From: Parasulfitobacter algicola
Lineage (GTDB): Bacteria; Pseudomonadota; Alphaproteobacteria; Rhodobacterales; Rhodobacteraceae
DNA length: 64,000 nucleotides
NCBI RefSeq assembly: GCF_013315265.1
Contig: NZ_JABUFE010000002.1
Coordinates: forward strand, 186,001 to 250,000
Reading direction: 5' to 3'
Position numbers and translations under genes: made by a program. Shown here one piece after another: positions 55,091-63,212 of this stretch (its first letter is position 1; the number at the start of each line of letters is the position of its first letter). Under the pieces are notes generated by a model. The model saw only the letters and a list, made by a program, of their open reading frames with translations, searched no databases and had not been told where the DNA came from.

Positions 55091-56308
55091 GTGAAAAATC
55101 TTACAATCCTGACCGTCGCTATCCTTTGTTTGTTGCAGATTACCACAACACTGTCACATGCAGATACCATCACCAACCATTACGATCATTTTACACAGCT
55201 TTCGACCGAACAAGAACGACAGCTGGGTGTCATAATCCCGCCGGAAGGGACTGTGAAAGTTGGCGAAAGCAATGGTATCCCGATTTACGATACACCCAGC
55301 CGCCGCTTTACCGACCCGGAAATAGCCGAGATCATTCGCATGCTTGATCTGGTGCCTGAAAAGATGCTTGAAACCCCGCCACGCGCGATCATTGCAGCAA
55401 GCAAAGACACTGCAGGGCGTGCAATCCGACCAAACGCAGTCGCGACGGCAAGTGGCCCCTATATTTTCCTTGGCACAGCTTTTTTCCAAGGTTCCGCTGG
55501 CGGCTTCAGTGCCAAAACAACTGAAAATGATCGCAACAGTATTTTCATGCATGAATATGCACATGTTCTTCAATATTACCATCTGGACCCTGAAAAGGGC
55601 AAAATCCAAAACATGAAAGAAACGTCCTCATTGGTTTTTGATTTTGCAAAACAGGCCGGATGGAAAGCACACAGAAGACTGCACAAAGATAAAATCCTGA
55701 CAGGTGATGACTTTGCCTTTGATGTCGTCCGTGATGGAAATCATCAGTGGTTTTTGCCAGAAGATCAGGAAGATGGAACCACAAAATACGGCCAGACAAA
55801 CCCTGTCGAAGATCACGCCGAGGCATTCGGTTGGGTCATTGCAGGCCATCCCGGATATCTGTCAGGTGCCCGCGTGGAGCATGTTCTGACCTATCTTGGG
55901 GCCACCCGCGATGATTTCACCCAAGGCGTCCTGCCCATACACCCACGCGCCTTGCGATCACGCGGGCAACCCCGTGGATCAAAGAAATTTTTTCAGGATC
56001 TGACACCCGATGGCTTTACCAGACAGGACGGCGATCGCCAGTATTTCTGTTTTATCGACGATGACGAAGGCATCAGCTTTGACGACGCCATGCAATATTA
56101 TGCTGCTGAATTCACCGACCGTGGATATGCCGCTGACATCCCGATCGAACACAAAATTCTGCCCCTGAAAGAGGACCACGCAAGTGCTGTCTATTCCTTT
56201 GATGGACAGCACGTTTTATTGCAGATCGTCGACCTGACCAACGCGGATCAATACATTGTCAAAGGGGACATGACCATCAGGATTGCACTTGGCTCTTATT
56301 CGCCATGA
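55091..56308 (+). CDS. Exported HExxH-containing protein of unknown function, GTG start
   Basis: 405 residues. The signal peptide is hydrophobic from LTILTVAILCLLQITTTL to about SHA-DTI. Near residue 156 FMHEYAHVLQYY carries an HExxH motif of zinc peptidases, and DHAEAFGWVIAGHPGY downstream (about 240) could supply the third ligand and a conserved Asp/Glu. That arrangement resembles gluzincin-like enzymes, but overall the family is unknown to me. The start codon is GTG, the ribosome-binding site is weak. It is convergent with the aminotransferase gene. Confidence 0.7.
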   Translation: MKNLTILTVAILCLLQITTTLSHADTITNHYDHFTQLSTEQERQLGVIIPPEGTVKVGESNGIPIYDTPSRRFTDPEIAEIIRMLDLVPEKMLETPPRAIIAASKDTAGRAIRPNAVATASGPYIFLGTAFFQGSAGGFSAKTTENDRNSIFMHEYAHVLQYYHLDPEKGKIQNMKETSSLVFDFAKQAGWKAHRRLHKDKILTGDDFAFDVVRDGNHQWFLPEDQEDGTTKYGQTNPVEDHAEAFGWVIAGHPGYLSGARVEHVLTYLGATRDDFTQGVLPIHPRALRSRGQPRGSKKFFQDLTPDGFTRQDGDRQYFCFIDDDEGISFDDAMQYYAAEFTDRGYAADIPIEHKILPLKEDHASAVYSFDGQHVLLQIVDLTNADQYIVKGDMTIRIALGSYSP

Positions 56309-56427
56309 ACCCGGATGCGGGACAGCCTAGTTCACCGGATTTCAATCAATGTTAACGCCTAAGCCGATCTTAACCCGGCGTGCGTATATTTGGTAAACAG
56401 ATCCTTTAAAATTGGTCTATCTCGGCA

Positions 56428-56477
56428 GTTTTGTACAAAATTTTTGGTACAAAACCTGTGTACAAATTATACAAAAT
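56428..56477 (+). repeat. 50-bp GTACAAAA repeat, copy B
   Basis: Same layout as 16591-16640 with 44/50 identity: palindrome TTTTGTACAAAA, then GTACAAAA, GTACAAA and ATACAAAA units at the same spacing. It lies between convergent genes, so a promoter role is unlikely here. Confidence 0.85.
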
Positions 56478-56548
56478 AGCGTGACAGTGCCCACAGCGCG
56501 ACGTATCTGGCGCAACGTTCGGGGCGTTAACGCCGACCGCACGATGGG

Positions 56549-57916
56549 TCAGGTGATGTCTGCGAAAACCTGACCAAGTGCTGTGTGCAGTTTATCAAAC
56601 ATTTCGTCCATTTGCGCGTCTGTCATGATAAACGGCGGGCACAGAACAATCGCCTGCCCCAGTGGTCTGCAGATCAATCCGTTGTCGGTACAGGCATTCG
56701 CGATCCGCTCACTGACGCTTAGGTCCGCGGCAAACGGCGCCTTGGTCGGTTTGTCCGCCACTGCTTCAAGCGCGCCCATCAGTCCCTTGCTGCGCGCCTC
56801 GCCAATATGGGGATGCTGGGCCAGCTCTGCCAAGCCTGATTCAAATCGCGGCGTCAAATCACGCACGGCGTCCAATAGACCGTCGTTCAGGATAATATCA
56901 ATGGATTTCAACGCAATAGCACATCCAACCGGGTGGCCCGACGCTGTGAATCCATGCGGAAATTCTTCCACCATTTCGCTGGCCACCTGCAACCTGTCAG
57001 CCAGATCAGGGCCTAAAATAACGGCTCCCATCGGAAAATATCCCGCCGTCAACGCTTTGGATGAAATGATCGCATCGGGCACAAAATCATAGGTTTGCGC
57101 GCCCCACACATTGCCCGTGCGACCAAACCCACAGATCACCTCATCCGCGATCAGGGGAATGTTATGCTTGGCCAAAACCGCTTGAATGGCCTGAAAATAT
57201 CCCGCTGGCGGCGGGATCACACCCCCTGCCCCAATCACCGGTTCGGCCACAAATCCCGCAATGGTTTCAGCCCCTTCGCGTCGAATGACGTCTTCCAATT
57301 CATGCGCCAACCGCGATGTAAACTGCGCCTCACTTTCGCCCGCCATGCCTTCGCGCCAAAAGTGTGGGCAAGTCAGGTGAATGAACCCATCAAAAGGCAA
57401 CCCAAACAAGGCGTTATAGGGTTTCCCGGTCATCGACGCTGACACCGCTGTCACCCCATGATACCCGTTCATCCGCGTCAAAATCTTGCGCCGTTCAGGC
57501 TTACCTTCGGCCCGTGCCAGAAACCACAACATCTTGACCAGCGTATCATTCGCCTCGGACCCGGAATTGGTGTAAAAAACCTTACCTGTCTGGAACGGCG
57601 ACACCTCGATCAGCTTTTCGCTTAGCATCACGGTCTGGTCTGTCATTCGCCCAAAAAAAGCGTGATATCCCGGAAACTTATCATATTGCGCCTTGGCGGC
57701 CTCTGTTAGCCCGGGATGGTTGAAGCCTGCCACCATGTTCCAAAGACCTGAATTGGCATCAAGATATTTTTTTCCTTCAACATCAAAGATATAAGGGCCA
57801 TCTCCGTGGGTTAGCACGACCGTCCCACGCTCGTGAATTGTGGGCAAATCCGTAAAGCCGTAAAACGAATGCGCATCGGCGCGCGCGTCCCAGCTGTTGG
57901 GGGTATGATCGGTCAT
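56549..57916 (-). CDS. Class III PLP-dependent aminotransferase (omega-transaminase type)
   Basis: A 455-residue cytoplasmic aminotransferase. NSGSEANDT binds the cofactor phosphate, ADEVICGFGRTG contains the PLP-ring Asp, SSKALTAGYFPMGAV has the Schiff-base lysine (SSKALT), and GFTASGHPVGCA is the phosphate loop of the other subunit. It belongs to the amine/omega-amino-acid:pyruvate group common in roseobacters. The true amine donor is unknown. The divergent LysR gene is the likely regulator. Confidence 0.88.
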   Translation of the reverse strand: MTDHTPNSWDARADAHSFYGFTDLPTIHERGTVVLTHGDGPYIFDVEGKKYLDANSGLWNMVAGFNHPGLTEAAKAQYDKFPGYHAFFGRMTDQTVMLSEKLIEVSPFQTGKVFYTNSGSEANDTLVKMLWFLARAEGKPERRKILTRMNGYHGVTAVSASMTGKPYNALFGLPFDGFIHLTCPHFWREGMAGESEAQFTSRLAHELEDVIRREGAETIAGFVAEPVIGAGGVIPPPAGYFQAIQAVLAKHNIPLIADEVICGFGRTGNVWGAQTYDFVPDAIISSKALTAGYFPMGAVILGPDLADRLQVASEMVEEFPHGFTASGHPVGCAIALKSIDIILNDGLLDAVRDLTPRFESGLAELAQHPHIGEARSKGLMGALEAVADKPTKAPFAADLSVSERIANACTDNGLICRPLGQAIVLCPPFIMTDAQMDEMFDKLHTALGQVFADIT

Positions 57917-58032
57917 CTCAGGGCTCCTTTGTGGGCACGCTAATCGCGGAACAGGCGCAGATCAATCCATGACATTGCGCCCGGCCGCAATTGCGCTTAG
58001 CGTCAGGTCGCAGCGGATAAGGGACACAAGGC

Positions 58033-58977
58033 ATGGCACACACTGCCGACCGTTTTACACTTTGGGGAATCGAGGTCTTTATCGCGACCGTCGAAGAAGC
58101 ATCAATCAGTGCCGCCGCCCGTCGTTTGGGTGCCAGCCCCGCGACCGTTAGTCAGCAATTGACCAACCTGGAAGCAGCCGTCGGCGCACGCCTTCTGGAC
58201 CGCAATGCACGCCCTGTCCGACTGACCCAAGCCGGGGATATCTTTCGCAGACGCGCGCAATCCATACTGAACGAAGCGGCCCTGGTACGCGCAGAATTGG
58301 CGCAGGCCGACATGGCTGCCCTGACCCGCTTTCGCCTTGGAATGATTGAAGATTTCGACGCTGATGTCACACCCCGCCTGTTGTCACAGATGGCAGGCAC
58401 CTTTCAAGATTGCCAGTTTTTGCTGGAAACCGGGGCCAGCCACAGGCTTTTTGATCAACTGGATGCCCGCGCGCTAGATCTGATCGTGGCGGCCGATATG
58501 GGTGCAGGCGCAGATTGGATGGAGGTCCATCCCCTGATCGAGGAACCTTTTGTCGCCGCTGTCCCCAAAGGATCCGCTAATGCCATCGAAACGCTGCCGC
58601 TGATCCAATACACACAGCGTCACCATATGGGTCGTCAGATCGCGGCACATCTGGCACGGCAGAATATGTCGCTGGCTCATAAATTCGAACTCGACAGTTA
58701 TCATGCGATTATGGCGATGGTCGCCGAACGCGCAGGCTGGACCATTCTGACACCCCTTGGCTGGATGCGTGCCAAACGCTTCCGCGATCAGGTGGACCTG
58801 ATCCCGCTACCGTTCGAACCGCTTAGCCGCACCATTTCCCTGAATGCGCGCAAAGGCATTCTGGCAGATATGCCCGGCGACGTTGCCAACCGCCTGCGCC
58901 CCCTTTTGAACGAACTTGTCGTAAAGCCCGCCATCATAGACTTACCGTGGCTGGCTGACCAATTGCGCATTCTTTAA
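58033..58977 (+). CDS. LysR-family transcriptional regulator
   Basis: A 314-residue regulator. The N-terminal winged helix reads FIATVEEASISAAARRLGAS, then PATVSQQLTNLEAAVGARLL. The effector-binding domain follows from about residue 95. It is divergent from the aminotransferase gene with a 116-bp spacer, so it probably controls that gene. Confidence 0.9.
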   Translation: MAHTADRFTLWGIEVFIATVEEASISAAARRLGASPATVSQQLTNLEAAVGARLLDRNARPVRLTQAGDIFRRRAQSILNEAALVRAELAQADMAALTRFRLGMIEDFDADVTPRLLSQMAGTFQDCQFLLETGASHRLFDQLDARALDLIVAADMGAGADWMEVHPLIEEPFVAAVPKGSANAIETLPLIQYTQRHHMGRQIAAHLARQNMSLAHKFELDSYHAIMAMVAERAGWTILTPLGWMRAKRFRDQVDLIPLPFEPLSRTISLNARKGILADMPGDVANRLRPLLNELVVKPAIIDLPWLADQLRIL

Positions 58978-58994
58978 TATGGACCTCAACTGAC

Positions 58995-59024
58995 CATAGA
59001 AACAGTTTTTCTGATTTTTCTATG
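58995..59024. terminator. Possible bidirectional terminator
   Basis: CATAGAAA/TTTCTATG inverted repeat with T-rich loop between convergent lysR-type and hydrolase genes. The stem is AT-rich and weak. Confidence 0.3.
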
Positions 59025-59077
59025 TGTTCTGCCTGCCATTGTATGGTGCATGTTAAAAAAGCGCTAAAAACTGAAAG

Positions 59078-60178
59078 TCAGAGCGTTTCCAGAATGTCGA
59101 CCATCAGATCTTGCAAACCATCATCCACCAGCTTTGGATTGCGCGTATTGGTCGCCATGGCGATAACAAGGTCGTATTTTGGCACCATCATAACTGCGGT
59201 GTACCACATCGTATTTGACCCATTGTGCCAAATCAAAGCGGCATCATATTCCGGCGATCGGTGTATAACCCAACCAAGCCCATAGTCTGCTGCATTTGGT
59301 GTTCGCATCGCTATACAGCTTTCCTGCGTTAGAAAATCAGGTGCACGCCCTTTGCACGCCGACAAATGCAATTGCCCCCAACGCAATAAATCGTCCATGC
59401 TTAGATGTAATCGCCCAGCAGGTCCCATCCATGCCGCGTTGTCCGACGTCACTTTGTTAGGATCCATAGCTTTTTGAAATCCCAATATCTGCCTGTGCCC
59501 CCAAGCCGCAGATGCATGCGTCGGCGCGCCAAATCCGGCCGAGTTCAAACCAAAGGGTTGCGTAACCTCAGACACAACAAGCTGTTCCCAGGGTGCTCCA
59601 GTAACATGCTCAACGATAACGCCCGCCAAAACATAGCCGACATTAGAGTATTCAAACTGTCCTGCGCGGTCATTCAAAGGTTTTGTCCAAAGCACTTTCA
59701 AGCGTTCAATACGGTCCTGTGACGGATCTGATGTTCCTGATTTTCGAAGGTGAAACACCGAAACATTTGCGGGTACTCCGGAGGTATGACTTAGCAATTG
59801 CCGCAGTGTGATCGCTTGCCAGTCTGCATGCATATCAGGCGCGATATCAATGATAATAGGCCCGATAGGATCATCAAGGCGCAGTTTCCCTTGTTCGAAC
59901 AGGCGCATAACCAGAACAGATGTAAAAGACTTCGTGATTGAGCCGATATGCCAAGGCGCATCGCCCCCAACCAAACCCGCACCGCGATAGCGTTTGCCAG
60001 ACACAAATGTGATCGGGGCATTATTTTCCAACGCAAACCCAGCCGCAATCGCAAAACGATCCTGTTCACGCGCAAGCTGACCGAATTTTTTCTGAAAACT
60101 GTCTTTGATACTATCAGCCAGGACATTCGTTCCGCTTATGATACAGACCATAAACAGAATGTATCTTAGCATTTCCAT
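59078..60178 (-). CDS. Exported serine hydrolase, class C beta-lactamase/D-peptidase fold
   Basis: 366 residues with a signal peptide (MEMLRYILFMVCIISGTNVL). The nucleophile motif is GSITKSFTS (SxxK), the second motif is YSNVGY, and the KTG-like position reads HNGSN. Such proteins are D-aminopeptidases or esterases more often than beta-lactamases. It ends 4 bp after the phaR start region upstream, so it may be read from the phaR transcript. Confidence 0.87.
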   Translation of the reverse strand: MEMLRYILFMVCIISGTNVLADSIKDSFQKKFGQLAREQDRFAIAAGFALENNAPITFVSGKRYRGAGLVGGDAPWHIGSITKSFTSVLVMRLFEQGKLRLDDPIGPIIIDIAPDMHADWQAITLRQLLSHTSGVPANVSVFHLRKSGTSDPSQDRIERLKVLWTKPLNDRAGQFEYSNVGYVLAGVIVEHVTGAPWEQLVVSEVTQPFGLNSAGFGAPTHASAAWGHRQILGFQKAMDPNKVTSDNAAWMGPAGRLHLSMDDLLRWGQLHLSACKGRAPDFLTQESCIAMRTPNAADYGLGWVIHRSPEYDAALIWHNGSNTMWYTAVMMVPKYDLVIAMATNTRNPKLVDDGLQDLMVDILETL

Positions 60179-60181
60179 CCT

Positions 60182-60733
60182 TTATTTGCTAAGTTTCGAC
60201 AGCTTTTCCTGCAGGTCGGACAACTGCTTTTTAATATCGTCCAGATCATCTTTATCTTCAGGCGCGTCTTCCTTGGCGGAGCTGGACCAACTGCCCGACA
60301 TACCGCCGGTCATCGCCTTCAGAAACGCTTTTTGCTGCGCTTGCATTGCGTCGAAACCCGGCATTTGCGCCATTGGGTTTATGCTGGTCATATTTTCAAC
60401 AACCTTGGACTGCCCGTCGCGTAGCATTTCAAAGCTCATCGCCAGGAATTGCGGAACAACGCTGGTCGCCTGGGTCGTGTAGCTGCGCACCAAGTCGGTC
60501 AGCACACCAAGCGGCAGCACGTTTTCTCCGCGGCTTTCGTGTTCTGCAATAATCTGCAACAGATACTGCCGCGTCAGATCATCCCCGGACTTCAGATCAA
60601 CAATCTGAACCTCGCGCCCTTCGCGTATAAACAACGCGATATCCTCAAGTGTCACATAATCGCTGGTTTCCGTGTTATACAAACGACGGCTGGCATAGCG
60701 CTTTATCAGCAGCTTTTTTTCTGGCTCTGCCAT
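60182..60733 (-). CDS. phaR: Polyhydroxyalkanoate synthesis repressor PhaR
   Basis: A 183-residue regulator. The N-terminal DNA-binding PHB_acc_N domain is LLIKRYASRRLYNTETSDYV, followed by a PHB accumulation domain (RQYLLQIIAEHESRGENVLP) and an acidic coiled-coil end. PhaR senses PHB granules and releases the phasin promoter. GGAAGG is upstream of the start at 60733. Two CTGC-N3-GCAG sites lie before phaP. Between phaR and phaP are two unrelated genes, unlike the compact clusters in relatives. Confidence 0.93.
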   Translation of the reverse strand: MAEPEKKLLIKRYASRRLYNTETSDYVTLEDIALFIREGREVQIVDLKSGDDLTRQYLLQIIAEHESRGENVLPLGVLTDLVRSYTTQATSVVPQFLAMSFEMLRDGQSKVVENMTSINPMAQMPGFDAMQAQQKAFLKAMTGGMSGSWSSSAKEDAPEDKDDLDDIKKQLSDLQEKLSKLSK

Positions 60734-61223
60734 GGGTTTCCTTCCCCCTTTTGCGGTACTGCAAAAAACCTTAGGCGCATGTGTCACAAAAAGAAAGAGC
60801 ATTGGCTGTAATCATGGTTCGCATAAACGATCATCAAAGCCTCAGTTACTTTCGAAAGGGTTATAGACTGTAAGTGGCAGCTGTGAGCCCAACCTGTGAA
60901 TTTGAGATTCTCGCTGCAAGCGCACGCAGCACGAAAAATTCTGCATATGCTCAGTTTCTCAAGCTGCATGGCTGTGGGAAGATCGGCCTTTGGTGCACGG
61001 GGCGGCAAACACTATGTAGGCAATGAGCTAGATGCCGGACAAATCACCAATTTACTGTCCTTGCACGAATGGCAGTTTCGTCAACGCTTTACGATCCCGG
61101 CAACGATCAGCATGAGTCGGCATTGCACATTTTGAACCGTTGCGACGTTTAAGAAAGCACCAGAGTGCTATTTTAGCAGACGCCCTGAATCCAAAGGCGC
61201 TAAGAGTTGCGATAAGGGGAAGA
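60734..61223. other. Intergenic region without a recognisable gene
   Basis: About 490 bases. Short frames on both strands show no family resemblance and no ribosome-binding sites. The phaR promoter must lie within it, but I see no box I can support. Confidence 0.45.
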
Positions 61224-61721
61224 TCAGTGCTCCTTCATCGCTTCTGCTCTTGCGATCGCCTCAGCCTGGATCTGAATTTGTTCCTCGCGTTCGGCGGCCG
61301 CACGTTGTTCCGCCTCATCTGCATATGCGGCCTGCAATTTGATGGCTGTTCGACGGGACCACCAAAGCATACCCAATCCAGTTGCCAGCATGATGACACC
61401 GAACATTATGCCCGCCAGGTTCGGCGCCTCGTTCGAAAGAAAGCCCATGCTGATACTGAAAAGTCCAAGCACTAAATAGAACCACGTGTAAATTCTGAAG
61501 AATACGGACCCCAATCCGCGCCCGAACATTTTGCGCGAATGCAGGTAGCAAAGGAGTACGGGGAAACCGATGCCAGCCAGCAAATTGCTGGCAATCAGAT
61601 CAAACGGTTCCGGCAGGAATGACGTGAAAGAGCCAATGATACTAAAAGGTATAATCAGTGCCAGAAGCGCGCCACCAATCAATATAAACCACGTTGAAAG
61701 TGGCAATGAAACTCCAAACAT
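61224..61721 (-). CDS. Membrane protein of unknown function
   Basis: A 165-residue protein with four hydrophobic segments (about 10-32, 40-58, 72-95, 100-122) and a charged, Glu/Ala-rich C-terminal helix that probably forms a coiled coil in the cytoplasm. GGAGGAG is 7 bp before the ATG. It is an insertion relative to the usual phaP-phaR order. Confidence 0.75.
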   Translation of the reverse strand: MFGVSLPLSTWFILIGGALLALIIPFSIIGSFTSFLPEPFDLIASNLLAGIGFPVLLCYLHSRKMFGRGLGSVFFRIYTWFYLVLGLFSISMGFLSNEAPNLAGIMFGVIMLATGLGMLWWSRRTAIKLQAAYADEAEQRAAAEREEQIQIQAEAIARAEAMKEH

Positions 61722-61793
61722 TGTTACTCCTCCAAGATCGTCTTTGTCGTGATGAGTGAACCTGCATCCAATTGGTTTGTCATAATGTGCAGT

Positions 61794-62333
61794 CTAGTAG
61801 GACCTGCAACTGGTGAACAGCAACCGGCAACTTGCTGGTTTCCGCTCAGAGATTGATGTCATGAAGGCCTCGCAGGCGGTTCGACTTTCAAATGTGCCGC
61901 GCGTGGCGTTGACCTGCTCTTGCAATGCCTCGCAGTCTGCTTCGTCCAAAGCAACCTGCCTCAGCATTCCGTCAACTTCAGTCCGGGTTTTTTCTGCGTT
62001 AACTCGTGAATAGGTGACGTCCCCGAAAACGACGATTACATCATCTTCTGCGCGATACAGTACGGGAAGCGGACCGCGCGGCAAGCCAATGCTAACTGTA
62101 CCGTCTTCGTATGTGGCCGGATATTCGGCCTTTTCAAAGGTGCTATAGACTGCAGATGGTCGATAGACCGTTGCACGATAGACTCCGTCATTTTCGGAAA
62201 TTTCTATAAAGTTTTTGTCATCGGCCTTCCAAAAACCAACCGCATCCGCTTGGTCCTCATTGCACGCCACTAACAGAAAACTTGTCAAAACAAAAAGCAG
62301 ACAGAATTTCAGGGTTGAAAGGGTGTTGCTCAT
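61794..62333 (-). CDS. Putative lipoprotein
   Basis: A 179-residue protein with a lipoprotein signal, LSTLKFCLLFVLTSFLLVAC, whose Cys follows the lipobox LVAC. The mature part opens with VGFWKADDKNFIEISENDG, a short beta-sheet region, and ends with several cysteines. AAGGAG precedes the ATG. The family is unknown. Confidence 0.75.
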   Translation of the reverse strand: MSNTLSTLKFCLLFVLTSFLLVACNEDQADAVGFWKADDKNFIEISENDGVYRATVYRPSAVYSTFEKAEYPATYEDGTVSIGLPRGPLPVLYRAEDDVIVVFGDVTYSRVNAEKTRTEVDGMLRQVALDEADCEALQEQVNATRGTFESRTACEAFMTSISERKPASCRLLFTSCRSY

Positions 62334-62641
62334 CTGATGCTCCTTATAGAAATTTTGTTTGCAAGACTCTTAGGCGAAATCGGCGCCCCTTGAAAGACCG
62401 GTCTGGCGACATTCGCTGCGACACAGCGATGAACGTGCCGCACCTGCGAACTAATGATGCATCAGCGAAGGTGTAAAAACGAATGTCGGAAAAGTCCCGC
62501 ACAGCTGATATTTTAAATATCATTATGCCGACTGCAATGCCAACAACAGTATAGACAAACAGAAAGAGCGAGCTCCGCGAAGAGCCCGCTCTACTATTCA
62601 CACCGATTAGGGAGGAATGCGGCGTGTATCTGATCAGTGAC
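62334..62641. other. Intergenic region with the phaP terminator
   Basis: About 300 bases between the lipoprotein and phasin genes. A GTG-started minus-strand frame (62344-62601) reads through the phaP terminator and has no resemblance to any family, so I do not call it a gene. Confidence 0.5.
62565..62592 (-). terminator. Terminator downstream of phaP
   Basis: Inverted repeat AGAGCGGGCTC/GAGCTCGCTCT with internal mismatches, followed on the minus strand by TTTCTGTTTG. Confidence 0.7.
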
Positions 62642-63079
62642 TTATTTAGCGGCCGCTTTTTTCGCAGCAGCTGTCACGTCGTTTGTGGCTTTTTTCATGA
62701 CTTTAGTTGTTTCTTCACCCATGTCTTTGCCAGCAGCCAGAACCAGTTCAACTGTTTCCATTTGAACTTTTTTCGCGATTTCAGCGAAAGCGGCCATGTG
62801 CTCAGCAGCAGCTTCAGCAGAGGCAGATGCGAAATCTGTCATTGCTTTTGAATAATCTGCCGGATCTTCTTTTACTTTTGTGATCGCAGACATTTTTGTG
62901 ATGGTGTCTTTTGTCCACTTGGACGAAAGTTCGGCTGATTTACCAGCAGCTTCCAAAGCGACAGATGACATCTTTTCGCTTAGCGATGCTTGCGTTTTGA
63001 ACGCGTCTTGCATTGCTTTCGTATCTACTGGAAATGCGCCCATCATGTCTTTCATGATCGCTGTAAAATCTTGTGACAT
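62642..63079 (-). CDS. phaP: Phasin family protein
   Basis: A 145-residue PHA-granule surface protein, almost entirely helical and rich in Ala, Lys and Glu, ending in AAAKKAAAK. Phasins coat granules and control their size. AAGGAG is 6 bp before the ATG. Two PhaR-type operators lie 70-107 bp upstream, which fits known PhaR repression of phaP. It follows phaC on the same strand. Confidence 0.92.
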   Translation of the reverse strand: MSQDFTAIMKDMMGAFPVDTKAMQDAFKTQASLSEKMSSVALEAAGKSAELSSKWTKDTITKMSAITKVKEDPADYSKAMTDFASASAEAAAEHMAAFAEIAKKVQMETVELVLAAGKDMGEETTKVMKKATNDVTAAAKKAAAK

Positions 63080-63148
63080 TGTCTTCTCCTTACGCTAATG
63101 CGCGGGCCCACCCCGTGCTGTTCTTGCGTCTGACAATGAATATAAATG

Positions 63149-63159
63149 CTGCAGCGCAG
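63149..63159. promoter_or_regulatory. PhaR-type operator, site 1
   Basis: CTGC-AGC-GCAG, fitting the CTGC-N3-GCAG pattern reported for Paracoccus PhaR. Upstream of phaP. Confidence 0.7.
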
Positions 63160-63175
63160 CAAATCAAGTATTTTT

Positions 63176-63186
63176 CTGCACTGCAG
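63176..63186. promoter_or_regulatory. PhaR-type operator, site 2
   Basis: CTGC-ACT-GCAG, the same pattern, 27 bp from the first site. Closely spaced sites would support cooperative binding. Confidence 0.7.
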
Positions 63187-63212
63187 CATAATTTTTATAA
63201 AGTCTAAATTTA

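Noticed and set aside
33160-60930. Similar short phrases (CTCGCTGCAA) in the non-coding stretches near 33165 and 60912
   Set aside because: Similarity extends over only about 10 bases, too short to call a repeat.
62344-62601. Minus-strand frame with GTG start after phaP
   Set aside because: It begins inside the phaP terminator hairpin and has no family resemblance or ribosome-binding site.
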